From: Actinoallomurus soli
GTDB lineage: Bacteria; Actinomycetota; Actinomycetes; Streptosporangiales; Streptosporangiaceae
NCBI RefSeq assembly: GCF_024055715.1
Contig: NZ_JAMXMV010000003.1
Span: 434,001-498,000, forward strand
Length of the DNA: 64,000 nucleotides
Direction of reading: 5' to 3'
Below the pieces are notes generated by a model that saw only the letters and a program-made list of their open reading frames with translations, was not told the DNA's origin and did not search any database. Made by a program: the position numbers and the translations under genes. Positions 25,796 through 35,223 of the stretch are shown here, piece after piece (the stretch's first letter is position 1; the number at the start of each line of letters is the position of its first letter).

Positions 25796-26305
25796 ATGAA
25801 TGATGACCTTGCGAGCGGACTTCTCTCCCTGACCGTCACCGCCACGTCGCCCGACGGACGGATAAGCGCCACTTTCGGCGATCAAGGCGAGAAAATGGAA
25901 ATCGCATTTCGTCCGGGTGGGTACCGGCATTACTCCGAGACCGCGTTGGCGCAAGAGCTCTCCCGGCTGGCGATGCGTGTCACGGCCGGATATGTGCGCG
26001 CGCAGACGAGGCTCATCGACGCGGCGATCCCGGATGTTCTGCACGACGACGCCATCGAGTATGGACTCGAGGACCGGGAGTTCCGCCGGAGTCTCGCCGG
26101 CATCAAGACGGCCGCCAGATCGCCGGACGGGCGGATCGCGGTGGCCAGTCAAGCGCTCGCGCGCTGGCGTGTACGCATCGCGGACGGCACGATCCAGGGA
26201 GTGCCCGAGGAGGCATTCACGGCCGACCTGCTCACCGCGTTCCGTGAGGTTCTGACCCGTCATCAAGCCGAGGTCCGGAAGCTCAAGGACGAGCACTACG
26301 GCTAG
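25796..26305 (+). CDS. YbaB-like type VII-associated protein
   Basis: A 169-residue protein with an N-terminal domain resembling YbaB/EbfC as found beside actinobacterial WXG-like genes: LTVTATSPDGRISATF and RHYSETALAQELSRLAMRV. A helical C-terminal region ends REVLTRHQAEVRKLKDEHY. The motif SPDGRIA recurs at about 109, hinting at an internal repeat. It starts the second WXG-like set (25.8-28.8 kb). DNA binding is possible but unproven. Confidence 0.6.
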   Translation: MNDDLASGLLSLTVTATSPDGRISATFGDQGEKMEIAFRPGGYRHYSETALAQELSRLAMRVTAGYVRAQTRLIDAAIPDVLHDDAIEYGLEDREFRRSLAGIKTAARSPDGRIAVASQALARWRVRIADGTIQGVPEEAFTADLLTAFREVLTRHQAEVRKLKDEHYG

Positions 26306-26387
26306 GGCATCGACGACACCGCACGCCGCCGGACCGCCTCTCCGGAGCGATGCACACCACGGTAAACACGATGGGAAGGCGGCGATC

Positions 26388-27290
26388 GTGGCCGACCACA
26401 GGGATCCGCTTCGCACCGCTGTGCCCGACCGTGCGATGGGCGGCCGAAGCGCTCGGCCGGCACCTCGCATCGTCGCGGTCGGCGCACTGATCATGATGGC
26501 GACCGCCTGCACGTCCTCGCACCATCCCGGGGATCACCGCACGCCGCGCGCGCAGCCGTCGACGCACAAATCATCGTGCGAGGTGCGGGTCGCCGAGTCG
26601 GCGGTCACGCGCAAGGACCACTACGCGGCCGGCGAGCGGGACCAGTTGAACGACCAGTTCCTCGCCAGCGCGATCCTCGAGAATCCGTGCCGACGGACCG
26701 CGACCAATGTCAGGTTCGTCGTGTCGGCATTGGATGGCCAGGGACACGAGCTGATGTCCTGGGGTCGACCGGTCCAGGCCCACTTCACCATTTCGCTGAT
26801 AATGCCGGGTCAGCGGGCCGCCGGCTGGACCTACTTCGACCGTCAGAAGGCACCTGATGGGGTCGCGAGCGTGAAAGTCCAACTGGACACCGCGCCGTTC
26901 GGGGGCGAAGTCTGCTGGATCGACCCTTCCACCTCGGGCTACCAGACGGCCGCCAGTGCCACCGACGTCACGATCGGGAAGCGCGATAGCAGTCGAACAG
27001 CGGCGAACGGCATGGCCGACGTGTCCTTCAAGGTGACGTGGAGTCCCACCGAGTCTTCGCCTGGAAGACGCAGCGCCTCCGTGATCCTCCGAGACTCGTC
27101 CGGGCGGCTGCTCGACGCGAACGGCCAGAGCATCAGTGCTCACCTAAAGCCCGGCCAGCGGGTGCATTTCGACGCATGGGTTCCGGAGAACACCGACCCG
27201 TCGCGGACCGACGTCCTCCTGGAGCCCGACCCGGTAACGCCCGACCTGCCGTTCTACAGCCCGTCGTCGTCATGCCTGCCGACTTCATGA
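26388..27290 (+). CDS. Putative lipoprotein, type VII-like locus
   Basis: A 300-residue protein. From GTG 26388 the signal core RIVAVGALIMMATACTSS ends in a lipobox A-T-A-C; the ATG at 26436 would give a shorter, more usual n-region. The outer part has two beta-rich segments with FVVSALDGQGHELMSWG and VSFKVTWSPTES, which look like repeated immunoglobulin-like domains. No enzyme motif is visible. It sits between the YbaB-like gene and the helical pair, matching the exported protein of the first set. Confidence 0.6.
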   Translation: MADHRDPLRTAVPDRAMGGRSARPAPRIVAVGALIMMATACTSSHHPGDHRTPRAQPSTHKSSCEVRVAESAVTRKDHYAAGERDQLNDQFLASAILENPCRRTATNVRFVVSALDGQGHELMSWGRPVQAHFTISLIMPGQRAAGWTYFDRQKAPDGVASVKVQLDTAPFGGEVCWIDPSTSGYQTAASATDVTIGKRDSSRTAANGMADVSFKVTWSPTESSPGRRSASVILRDSSGRLLDANGQSISAHLKPGQRVHFDAWVPENTDPSRTDVLLEPDPVTPDLPFYSPSSSCLPTS

Positions 27291-27350
27291 CAGGCGGCAT
27301 CCGGCGATCCCATCACCCGAACAAGCGCACCGACAGGAATCGAGGGCGCA

Positions 27351-27770
27351 ATGACAGACCCCTTTTTCGTAGTTGAGCTCAACCAGTTGCTGGCGGCCGG
27401 AAGGGTCACCCTCCCACACCTGGCCTGGACGTATGCCACGTTGAACAATCGCGTGGCCGACACCGCCGGCTTCGACAACGCGGCGTTCACTCCCTGCCCC
27501 ACAACCGGAGGAGGGCAGGACGAGCTTCGCGCGCCGTGGACCGCGCTGCGCAACCGACTTCAGGATGTCCTCGGCCGGTCGGCCAAGAGCTTCGAGGAGG
27601 CGGGCACCGCCATCATCCACATCGCCGCCCATTACGAGGCCGCGGAAGCCGACGCCGCCGCGCAGGTCCGGAAGGCGTGGCGCAGTGGAGCGCCCGACGA
27701 TGCCCTCAGTATCCCTGCCGACAAAACGCTGCCCCCACCGCCACCCCGCGTCATCATGACTCAGAAGTAA
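27351..27770 (+). CDS. Small helical WXG/EspC-like protein
   Basis: A 139-residue protein: hydrophobic N-terminus FFVVELNQLLAAG, central helices (LRNRLQDVLGRSAKSFEEAG) and a Pro-rich tail. The helices around AAHYEAAEADAAAQVRKAW resemble the second half of ESX-type proteins, whose tail can carry a YxxxD/E signal (here YEAAE at about 113). It precedes the large helical protein by 14 bp, the same order as in the 20.8-22.2 kb set. Confidence 0.6.
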   Translation: MTDPFFVVELNQLLAAGRVTLPHLAWTYATLNNRVADTAGFDNAAFTPCPTTGGGQDELRAPWTALRNRLQDVLGRSAKSFEEAGTAIIHIAAHYEAAEADAAAQVRKAWRSGAPDDALSIPADKTLPPPPPRVIMTQK

Positions 27771-27784
27771 CGGAGAGGTCCGGC

Positions 27785-28771
27785 GTGTCATATCACCATG
27801 CTGACGAGATGAGCGCGTGCGGCCGGCAGGTGCTGGCGGCCGCGCTCAAGGCGATCCACCACAATTACAGCGCCACCCTCGACTCGTACAGGGGGCAGGC
27901 CGAGATGAACCAGGTGAACACCGAGTACGCGGACGTCCCTCAACTGTTCGCCTCGTACGGCATGACCGACCCGGCCAACTCCCAGTCGGCGGTCGATGAC
28001 CTGTTCAGCGTGGCCGACAACCTCGACCCTGCGAACGCCGTGAAAGTGGACCCGCAGAGCGGGGACTCCGGTAAACAGCTCCTGAGTCCGCTGCCCAAGC
28101 ACACCGGAGGCTGGACCGACCGCCTATCGATCGCGGAGCGTACCAGCGACATCGGCGCCCACCTCCGGGAATGGCACGGTGACGCGCGGATCCAGTTCGA
28201 CACGTTCTTCGTGAACCACATCGGCACCGCGGTTCCGCTACAGGCCGCGCTGGCCAGGTCGCTGGCGCTCATCCTGCAAGCGCATCAAGAGGTCCGGGCC
28301 CGTGCGAACGCCGACGTCTGGGAGATCGGTCAGAAGACCATCAAGGCGCTCCACGCGGAACTGGCGATGTGCAACTGCTCCCCGTCCGCCGTCACGGCGA
28401 CCATCACCGTCGGCACGGCCGCGGCCTCGGTGCTGACCGCCGGTGGTGCGCTCGCGGCGGCGATGGCCGCTTTCTCCTTCGCCAATGCGGTGACCAATGC
28501 CGCGATAGCGGGGTCACGCGAGGACAAGGCGAAGGTTTCGGGCGCGACCCCGTTGGCGATTCTCGCCAACATGCGTACCGCGATCGGCAAGGTCAAGCAG
28601 GCGATAACCGATCAGGAGCGCGCTCTGGCCTCGTTGACGAACACGCTGGCGGACAACGTCTCCAGCGTCGGGGAGCGCATGGAGATCCCCTCGCCGAACG
28701 ACGCTCCAGGGTTCAGGACCGCGATCCAGAACCCCGACAGCCCGCGCGGTTTCCGCCCCTCGTCGCTGTGA
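27785..28771 (+). CDS. Large helical WXG-like protein with hydrophobic segment
   Basis: A 328-residue protein from GTG 27785 (GGAGAGG six bases upstream); the longer frame from 27536 overlaps the previous gene and is rejected. It is helical throughout, with a Trp-Gly element (EWHGDARIQFDTFFVNHIG) resembling WxG...F. A small-residue hydrophobic stretch at about residues 200-240 (TVGTAAASVLTAGGALAAAM) could insert into a membrane. There is no toxin domain. It is the likely counterpart of 21226-22194. Confidence 0.6.
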   Translation: MSYHHADEMSACGRQVLAAALKAIHHNYSATLDSYRGQAEMNQVNTEYADVPQLFASYGMTDPANSQSAVDDLFSVADNLDPANAVKVDPQSGDSGKQLLSPLPKHTGGWTDRLSIAERTSDIGAHLREWHGDARIQFDTFFVNHIGTAVPLQAALARSLALILQAHQEVRARANADVWEIGQKTIKALHAELAMCNCSPSAVTATITVGTAAASVLTAGGALAAAMAAFSFANAVTNAAIAGSREDKAKVSGATPLAILANMRTAIGKVKQAITDQERALASLTNTLADNVSSVGERMEIPSPNDAPGFRTAIQNPDSPRGFRPSSL

Positions 28772-28796
28772 CGTTCGAGCCGCGGCCGCCCGCCGG

Positions 28797-31700
28797 TCAG
28801 GTGGACGGGGTGATGGTGACGGGCACGGACTTGGTCTGGGGGCCGGAGGCGACCGTCACCGTGACGGTTCCCGGGCGGAGGGCGGTGAGGGTGCCGTTCT
28901 CCGGGTTCAGGACGGCGAGGACGTCGTGGCGGTGGCGGGCGGCCTTGGCCTCCTCCGGTGAGGAGGTCACCAGCAGGCCCGGGCCGCCGCTCCACGTCAC
29001 GCTGGCCGGGTAGCGGAGCGGAAACTTCAGGCCGAATCCGCTGGTCAGGCCGGTCGCGGTGACCTGCTCGGATCCGCCTGCGGCCAGCGGCGCGGGCGCG
29101 GGCAGGTCGATGCCGTCGATCAGCGGCCGGCTCTCCGCCTCCAGCCAGTCGCGCGTCCCCGGGTCGGGCCGTCCGGCGGGCACCTTTCCGGGGTGCGGGT
29201 CGACGCCGACGCGCATCCAGCCGAAGAAGCCGCCCTGGTCCGGCGAGCTGTACGGGGTCTTGCCGACCGCCGGGGTGTTGACCTCGAGCACGCCGTCGGT
29301 ACGGGTGACGGCGGCGGTGTGGGCGTGGCCGCTGAAGAGCGCGACCGGCTTGCCGGACTCCTCCCTGAACGTCGCCAGCCACCGCTCGACGAGCCCCGCC
29401 TCCAGTTGGTCGGTCAGCTGGGAGTCGCCGGCGCCGGACGGGTCGTGCGGCGGGTGGTGGAACACCACGGCGACGCCCGTGACCGAGCGGTCGGTGGCGG
29501 CCTTGTTCAGCTCGTCCTGCAGCGCGGGGATCTGGTCCCAGTCGGAGGTGCGCAGGCTGCCGCTGTGGGAGTCGAGCAGGATGAACCGCGTGCCCTTGTG
29601 GTCGAACACCTGCCGGGTCTTGCGTCCGGTGGCGCTGACGAAGTTGTCGAGTCCGCCGCTCGATCCCAGGCCCGCCTCGTGGTTGCCGGGCACCCAGTAG
29701 ACGGGCAGGCTCGCCGGGACGTGGTCCTTCAGCAGCTGCTGGGCGAACGCGAAGTCGGCGGGGCTGTCGCTGTCGACGAAGTCGCCGTTGACGAGGATGA
29801 AGTCGGGCTTGGCGGCGACGGCCTGGTCGAGGGCGGCGGCCGCCTGCTTCGCGGCGAACGAGTCGGCGCCCGCGGCGGCGCTGACGTGCAGGTCCGACAT
29901 CAGGGCGTACGTCCAGCGGCCGGCGCCGACGCCGCGTTGTTCCAGGACGTACGGGTCGGGGGCGGGTGCCTCCTGGGCGTCGGGCTGCTGGCCGACCTGG
30001 GCGGCGAGCGCGTCGAACTCCAGCTCCCCGGCGTCCTTCTTGTCCTGCGCGGTCTCGACGACGTAGACGTTCAGCAGGGTGATCGGGGCGGCGAAGCCGG
30101 CGGGCAGGGCGCCGGTGACGCGGCGCCAGCCGGTCCAGTCGACGCTGAGCGCGAAGGTGAACGGCACGTTCGTCGTGCCCTGCGAGCGGAGGGTCGCGCG
30201 CAGCCAGTGCTCCCGGCCGTCGCCCTTGACCCACAGGGCGAGGCCGCTCGCGCCGCCGGGCAGGGTGATCGGGCTGGGCTGGACGACGGCGTACCCGGCG
30301 GAGGTGCTGGGCTGGCCGGTGAAGTCGTACGTCAGGCGCAGCGCGTGGTTGCCGGCGGGCGCGCCGGGACGGTCCGGGGCCTCCACCGTGTCGACCGTGG
30401 CGGTGCCGCGCGCGGCCGACGCGGTCCACTTCTCGTCCGGCTCGAACTCGGCGAGGGACTTGTCGATGAGGCCGACCGACACGGGGAGCTTCGCCGTCAC
30501 GCCGCGCACGGTGGCGGTGATGGTGGTGCCGGTGCCGGTCGCGTCCGGCTTGCCGGTGACCTTCAGGTCGCCGTCGGGTTCGGCGGTGACGGTGATGGCG
30601 TCGTGGTCGTAGGAGAGGGTGACGTCGCGCGGGGCGACGGGCGCGCTGAAGCCGTCGGCGTCGTACCCGGTCAGACCGATGCCCGTCGCGGTGCCGGGTT
30701 GCAGGGTGACGGCACGGCTCGTGAAGGCGAGCCGGTGCAGCGGGCCGAGGACGCGCAGGTCGTGCTCGCCGGTCGCGGACCCGGCGCGGGCGCGCAGCCG
30801 GCCCGTGCCCGGCGATGAGGCGTGGAAGACGCCGCCGCTGACGTGACCGAGCCGGCCGGGGACGGCGTTCCAGGACACCTGCCGCCCGCTCACGGACACG
30901 GCCGCGTACGTCTCGTCGTAGCCGGCGGCCGTGACGTCGCGGGTGAGGCCGGGGAAGACGCGGTCGGCGCGCGGCCGTACGTCCAGGCCTTGCAGCGTGC
31001 CCGAGCCCTTGCGGCTGAACAGGCCGACGCCGTTCGGCACGGGCCGCTCGTTGCCGTCGGAGGGGGTGTTGACGACGCTGACACCGGGGTCGCCGGGGCG
31101 GCGCGCGACGGCCTCGGTGGAGCCGCCGCCGTCGAGCATGTACGCGTCGCCGGCGCCGAGGCGGGCCATCAGCCGGGCCGTGTCGTCGAAGGACAGCCCC
31201 GCCGAGAAGCTCGACGACCCGTCGACGGCGACGAGGAGCAGGCGACGGCCACCGTCGCTCCAGCCGATGGCGGTACGGGGCTTGAGCGCGTCGTTGCCGG
31301 TGCTCGGCGGGAAGTCGACCGCCTGGCCGCCGTGGACGAGCACCGCGCCGCTGCCGAGCGCCATCGTGAGCTTCGCGTCGGTCTTCGGCGCGAACGAGAT
31401 CGCGGCGGCGTCGCCGGGCCGGGCGGTGGCGAGTTGCTGCGCGGCGGCGCCGCGGCCGACGAGGATGAGGCCGTCGTCCGGGACGGGCGTGGTGGTGAGG
31501 TGGTCGTTCACCGCGGTGACCTTGCCGCCCGCGACGACGACCTCGGTGTACGGGCCGGCGTCGCGGATGAGGGTGCGCAGGCCCGGTCCCCACTGCGGAG
31601 TGAAGGCGTCGATGCCGTCGGCGGGCACGCTCGCGGAGTTGAGCGCGGCGAGGGGGTGCTCGGCGCCGGCGACGGTGGCCGTGCCCTGGATCGCGAGGTC

Positions 31701-32186
31701 GGCGAGCCGGGCGAGCCCGTCCGTGCCGATGGCCGCGACGGTCGACGGCTGGGCGGTGCCCTTGCGGAGGGTGCCGCTGCGGATCTCGGGGCCGATTGCG
31801 GCGTTGGTCTCGGTGATGTCGAAGTAGTCGCCGTTCACGGCGGCGACCGCGCGCTGCTCGTCGGCGGCCTGGGCGAGGGGCCTGGCCTCGCTGACCTTGC
31901 GGCCGACCAGGTCCACGCTCACGGAGTGGTCGCTCAGGTCGGCGCTGAGGACGTGGACGCGCGTCCAGCCGGTGCGGCCGAACGTGTCGAAGGTGGTGCG
32001 GACGATGCCCGGGGCCACCGGCTGGTCCACCCGGTCGGCCTCGACCGACTCGCCGGGCACGGCGGTCTGGTAGGCGGGGGCCTGCACGCGCGGCGGCCGC
32101 TCCGCCCAGGCCGGAACGTTCCAGGCAGGGGCGCCGAGAACGCCGAGGGCAAGGGCGCCCGCGGTCAGCAGGGATCGTACGCGCAT
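28797..32186 (-). CDS. Secreted NAGPA-domain/metallophosphoesterase fusion protein
   Basis: A 1129-residue exported protein; ATG 32186 has GGAGG five bases upstream and opens a signal peptide (MRVRSLLTAGALALGVLG). Residues about 60-400 form a phosphodiester glycosidase (NAGPA/DUF2233) domain, with AVNGDYFDI and YMLDGGGSTEA. Beta-rich linker domains follow. A calcineurin-like phosphoesterase spans about 760-1000, with metal ligands in LMSDLHVS, LVNGDFVDSD, VPGNHEAG, VFHHPPHD and FSGHAHT. It probably trims phosphodiester-linked sugars on wall polymers. Tail-to-tail with the WXG-like set. Confidence 0.9.
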   Translation of the reverse strand: MRVRSLLTAGALALGVLGAPAWNVPAWAERPPRVQAPAYQTAVPGESVEADRVDQPVAPGIVRTTFDTFGRTGWTRVHVLSADLSDHSVSVDLVGRKVSEARPLAQAADEQRAVAAVNGDYFDITETNAAIGPEIRSGTLRKGTAQPSTVAAIGTDGLARLADLAIQGTATVAGAEHPLAALNSASVPADGIDAFTPQWGPGLRTLIRDAGPYTEVVVAGGKVTAVNDHLTTTPVPDDGLILVGRGAAAQQLATARPGDAAAISFAPKTDAKLTMALGSGAVLVHGGQAVDFPPSTGNDALKPRTAIGWSDGGRRLLLVAVDGSSSFSAGLSFDDTARLMARLGAGDAYMLDGGGSTEAVARRPGDPGVSVVNTPSDGNERPVPNGVGLFSRKGSGTLQGLDVRPRADRVFPGLTRDVTAAGYDETYAAVSVSGRQVSWNAVPGRLGHVSGGVFHASSPGTGRLRARAGSATGEHDLRVLGPLHRLAFTSRAVTLQPGTATGIGLTGYDADGFSAPVAPRDVTLSYDHDAITVTAEPDGDLKVTGKPDATGTGTTITATVRGVTAKLPVSVGLIDKSLAEFEPDEKWTASAARGTATVDTVEAPDRPGAPAGNHALRLTYDFTGQPSTSAGYAVVQPSPITLPGGASGLALWVKGDGREHWLRATLRSQGTTNVPFTFALSVDWTGWRRVTGALPAGFAAPITLLNVYVVETAQDKKDAGELEFDALAAQVGQQPDAQEAPAPDPYVLEQRGVGAGRWTYALMSDLHVSAAAGADSFAAKQAAAALDQAVAAKPDFILVNGDFVDSDSPADFAFAQQLLKDHVPASLPVYWVPGNHEAGLGSSGGLDNFVSATGRKTRQVFDHKGTRFILLDSHSGSLRTSDWDQIPALQDELNKAATDRSVTGVAVVFHHPPHDPSGAGDSQLTDQLEAGLVERWLATFREESGKPVALFSGHAHTAAVTRTDGVLEVNTPAVGKTPYSSPDQGGFFGWMRVGVDPHPGKVPAGRPDPGTRDWLEAESRPLIDGIDLPAPAPLAAGGSEQVTATGLTSGFGLKFPLRYPASVTWSGGPGLLVTSSPEEAKAARHRHDVLAVLNPENGTLTALRPGTVTVTVASGPQTKSVPVTITPST

Positions 32187-32581
32187 GGAGGCCTCCGTAG
32201 TGGTGCCGCAGGAGGCTAGCGCTCCGTGGCGGTGATCACTATGACCGATCTTGACGTGCCGCGGTCGCGCGGATGAACAATCAGGGCACCGGCGATCTTC
32301 CTCACACTCCGGCGAGGACCCCCATAGAAGATCATCTTCCGCTACGATCCCGATGTCGGCCTTGGGGCGAACAATCCGAGTTCCTCCATCCCATGGACCG
32401 GCACATCGACGTCCGGCCTGTCCTCGACGTGCCACTTTCCCCTTTTCTCCGGATCCGTTAGTGATCTGGCGCCGTCGAAGATCCTGGCCGGTATCCGACC
32501 GGCCGACCCCGACCGGTGCCGCCGCCCTCCGTGGGCCGGCGCCCGGCACGGCGGTCCGGCTCGTGAACGTGAGGAGATCGG
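32187..32581. other. Divergent promoter region
   Basis: This 395-bp gap between two divergent secreted-protein genes has lower GC and no convincing gene. It contains the 13-bp palindrome GAAGATCATCTTC at 32327-32339, a candidate regulator site. I looked for but did not see a recognisable riboswitch. Confidence 0.35.
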
Positions 32582-34048
32582 ATGAGGTCGTTCGGCAGGC
32601 GGGTGCTGCCGGTGGGCTCCGCGGCGGCGCTGATGCTGGCCGGCGGAGGTTTGACGGGCACCGCGAACGCCGCGCCGACGCCGCCGAAGCCGGGCGCGAA
32701 CCTCGTCGCCCGGCCCAGCGCGGCCGCCATGGCGCCGAAGGTGACCACGGCGGCGGCCTCCACGGCCCCGGCGTCGGCGAAGCTGTCCCTGAAGGGGCAG
32801 TACCAGGACACGAACATGAACTGCGTCCCGACGTCGTCGTCGATGAGCCTGTCGACGTTCGGCGTCTCGGTGAGCCAGGACACGCTGGCCAAGAAGATGG
32901 GCACCAGCGCCACCAAGGGCACGACCGGCACCCAGGCGCGTCCCGTGCTCAACTCCTACGTCGACCCGCTCGGCTACTCGTACGGCTTCGCGGACGCCTC
33001 CACGTCCTCCAGCCTGATGGCGAAGGTGTCCTACGACGTCGGCGTGCTCAAGCGGGCGCCGGTGCTCGGCGTGTGGATGGAGAAGCTGCCGTGGAACTCC
33101 ACGATGACCGGCAGCAAGGTCGGGCACGCGATCGTGGCGTACGGGTACGACCGCGGCAAGGGCACGATCACCGTCTTCGACCCGTGGAAGGCCACCGGCG
33201 GCACGCACACCATCGCGGCCTCCAAGCTCGCCGCGGACATGCAGCCGACCGGGATGTTCCTGGTCACCGGCCGTACCGACGTGGGGCTGACCACCCTCGG
33301 TGACCAGACGGGGGACGGCACGGCCGACGTCGTGGCGACCGACCGGGCCACCGGCAAGCTGTGGCTGTACCCCGGCCCGAAGTTCGCCGCGACGAGCCGG
33401 AAGCTCATCGGCAGCGGCGGCTGGAACGGCATGAGCGAGCTGACCGGCATCGGCGACCTCACCGGCGACAAGAAGGCCGACCTGATCGCCGTCCAGAAGA
33501 GCGACGCCACCCTGTGGCTCTACCCCGGCGCGACCAACGCCCTCGGCACCCGCGTCAAGATCGGCAACAGCGGCTGGAACGGCATGGCCGAGCTGACCGC
33601 CGTCGGCGACCTGACCGGCGACGGCCGCGCCGACCTGATCGCGATCCAGAAGAGCGACGGCACCCTGTGGCTCTACCCCGGCGGCGTCAAGAAGCTGGGC
33701 AGCCGGATCAAAATCGGCACCGGCGGCTGGAACGGCATGGAGAAGCTGGCCGGCGTCACCGACATCACCGGGGACGGCAAGCCGGACCTCATCGCGGTGC
33801 GCAAGTCGGACGGCACCCTCTGGGTCTACCCGGGCGGCAACAAGGCCCTCGGGAAGTCCAAGCAGCTCGGCTCGGGCTGGGGCGGCGTCCGCTCGCTGAC
33901 GCTCACCGGTGACATCACCGGAGACGGCGCCTCGGACCTCGTCGGCGTCGAGGCGAGCACCGGGATCATGTACGTCTACGCGGGCCGGACCTCCGGGTAC
34001 GCCGCGCGGGCGCAGCTGACGACCGGCTGGAACGGCTCGGCCGGCTGA
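32582..34048 (+). CDS. Secreted C39-like cysteine protease with FG-GAP-like repeats
   Basis: A 488-residue exported protein with signal core AAALMLAGGGLTGTANA. Residues about 75-225 form a papain-like C39 peptidase: catalytic Cys in MNCVPTSSSM, His in VGHAIVAYGYD, Asp in VFDPW. The rest is about five repeats of roughly 48 residues with a core like TGDGRADLIAIQKSDGTLWL (20 residues), matching Ca-binding FG-GAP/VCBS blades. The repeats likely bind surface polymer or substrate. It is transcribed alone and followed by a strong hairpin. Confidence 0.9.
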   Translation: MRSFGRRVLPVGSAAALMLAGGGLTGTANAAPTPPKPGANLVARPSAAAMAPKVTTAAASTAPASAKLSLKGQYQDTNMNCVPTSSSMSLSTFGVSVSQDTLAKKMGTSATKGTTGTQARPVLNSYVDPLGYSYGFADASTSSSLMAKVSYDVGVLKRAPVLGVWMEKLPWNSTMTGSKVGHAIVAYGYDRGKGTITVFDPWKATGGTHTIAASKLAADMQPTGMFLVTGRTDVGLTTLGDQTGDGTADVVATDRATGKLWLYPGPKFAATSRKLIGSGGWNGMSELTGIGDLTGDKKADLIAVQKSDATLWLYPGATNALGTRVKIGNSGWNGMAELTAVGDLTGDGRADLIAIQKSDGTLWLYPGGVKKLGSRIKIGTGGWNGMEKLAGVTDITGDGKPDLIAVRKSDGTLWVYPGGNKALGKSKQLGSGWGGVRSLTLTGDITGDGASDLVGVEASTGIMYVYAGRTSGYAARAQLTTGWNGSAG

Positions 34049-34071
34049 TCCGGGCTCCCAACGTCCTCCTG

Positions 34072-34101
34072 CGGGCGCGGTGCCGCGAGGCGCCGCGCCC
34101 G
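34072..34101 (+). terminator. Strong hairpin after the C39-like protease gene
   Basis: A perfect 9-bp GC stem (CGGGCGCGG at 34072-34080, CCGCGCCCG at 34093-34101) with a 12-base loop starts 24 bp after the stop. There is no T run, which is normal for actinomycete terminators. Confidence 0.6.
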
Positions 34102-34263
34102 TCGGCGTTCCCAGGCCGTGGGGCGAGGCGCCGCACCTTTCGCGTTCCGGGCGAATCAATGTGTAACAGTGCGGAACCGGGAACAGAATGATCTTCACAT
34201 TCGTTGCCCCAGGCGACAAACTAATCCGGAACACACGCGTGTACGGAAAGAGGGGGAACCGCA

Positions 34264-35076
34264 ATGGCCGACGAGGAGGTCCCGGTTCACGACCTTCGTA
34301 CGGACCGGCCCACACCCGCCCGGATGTACGACTACTACCTCGGCGGCAAGGACAACTTCGCCGTCGACCGGGACGCGGCCGAACAGGTCCTGTCGGCGGC
34401 CCCGGAGGTGCGCGTGCTGGCGCGGGAGAACCGCGCGTTCCTCGGCCGGGTCGTGCGCTACCTCGCGGCCGAGGCCGGCATCCGCCAGTTCATCGACGTC
34501 GGGACCGGCCTGCCCACGCAGGGCAACGTCCACGAGGTCGCACAGGCCGTCGCGCCCGGCACCCGTGTCGTCTACGTCGACAACGACCCGATCGTCCGCG
34601 CGCACGCCAAGGCGCTGCTGCCCGCCGACGGCACCACGGCCATCGTCGAGGCGGACATGCGCGACCCGGGCCCGATCCTCGACCATCCCCACACGCGCCG
34701 CCTGATCCGGTTCGACGAGCCGGTGGCGGTGCTGTTCATGTCGGTGCTGCACTTCATCACCGACGAGGAGGATCCCTACGGCCTGGTCGCGGCGTTCCGT
34801 GACGTGTCCGCGCCGGGCAGCCACCTGGCGCTGTCGCACATCACGACGCCGGAGGGCAACGCCGACGGCGCGGAGTCGGCCGCCGACGTGTACAAGAAAC
34901 GCGCCACCTCGCCCGCGATCCTCCGCTCCCCCAAGGAGATCGAGGCCCTGTTCGACGGGTACGACCTGGTCGAGCCCGGTCTCGTCAACGTGCCGAAGTG
35001 GCGGCCCGACGACCCGGAGGCCGCCCGCAGCGGCGACTCGGTCTGGATGCTCGGAGCCGCCGCCCGCAAGCGCTGA
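34264..35076 (+). CDS. DUF574-type SAM-dependent methyltransferase
   Basis: A 270-residue methyltransferase of the large actinomycete group PF04672. Typical blocks are PTPARMYDYYLGGKDNFAVD, FIDVGTGLPTQGNVHEVAQ (SAM loop), VVYVDNDPIVRAHA (acidic strand) and AVLFMSVLHFITDE. AGAGGGGG precedes the ATG. Members are abundant in actinomycetes and their substrates are mostly unknown. Confidence 0.95.
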   Translation: MADEEVPVHDLRTDRPTPARMYDYYLGGKDNFAVDRDAAEQVLSAAPEVRVLARENRAFLGRVVRYLAAEAGIRQFIDVGTGLPTQGNVHEVAQAVAPGTRVVYVDNDPIVRAHAKALLPADGTTAIVEADMRDPGPILDHPHTRRLIRFDEPVAVLFMSVLHFITDEEDPYGLVAAFRDVSAPGSHLALSHITTPEGNADGAESAADVYKKRATSPAILRSPKEIEALFDGYDLVEPGLVNVPKWRPDDPEAARSGDSVWMLGAAARKR

Positions 35077-35223
35077 CAACCGCGGGCAGGCGGGCGGACG
35101 CCGGGGGCCGGAAGCCCGAGGCGCTGACCCGCCTGTACGCCCGTTCCCGTGGACACGGCCATGCCGCGATGCGTAGCCTGCCGATGATCGTTACGTGGCC
35201 GGCCGCTCGTCCGGGGGATCAGC

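Noticed and set aside
30822-32219. Long plus-strand frames over the NAGPA-phosphoesterase gene
   Set aside because: They are antisense shadows of a gene with clear domains; long open antisense frames are expected at this GC.
32187-32581. c-di-AMP (ydaO) riboswitch before the secreted C39 protease
   Set aside because: No conserved riboswitch core could be recognised in the leader.
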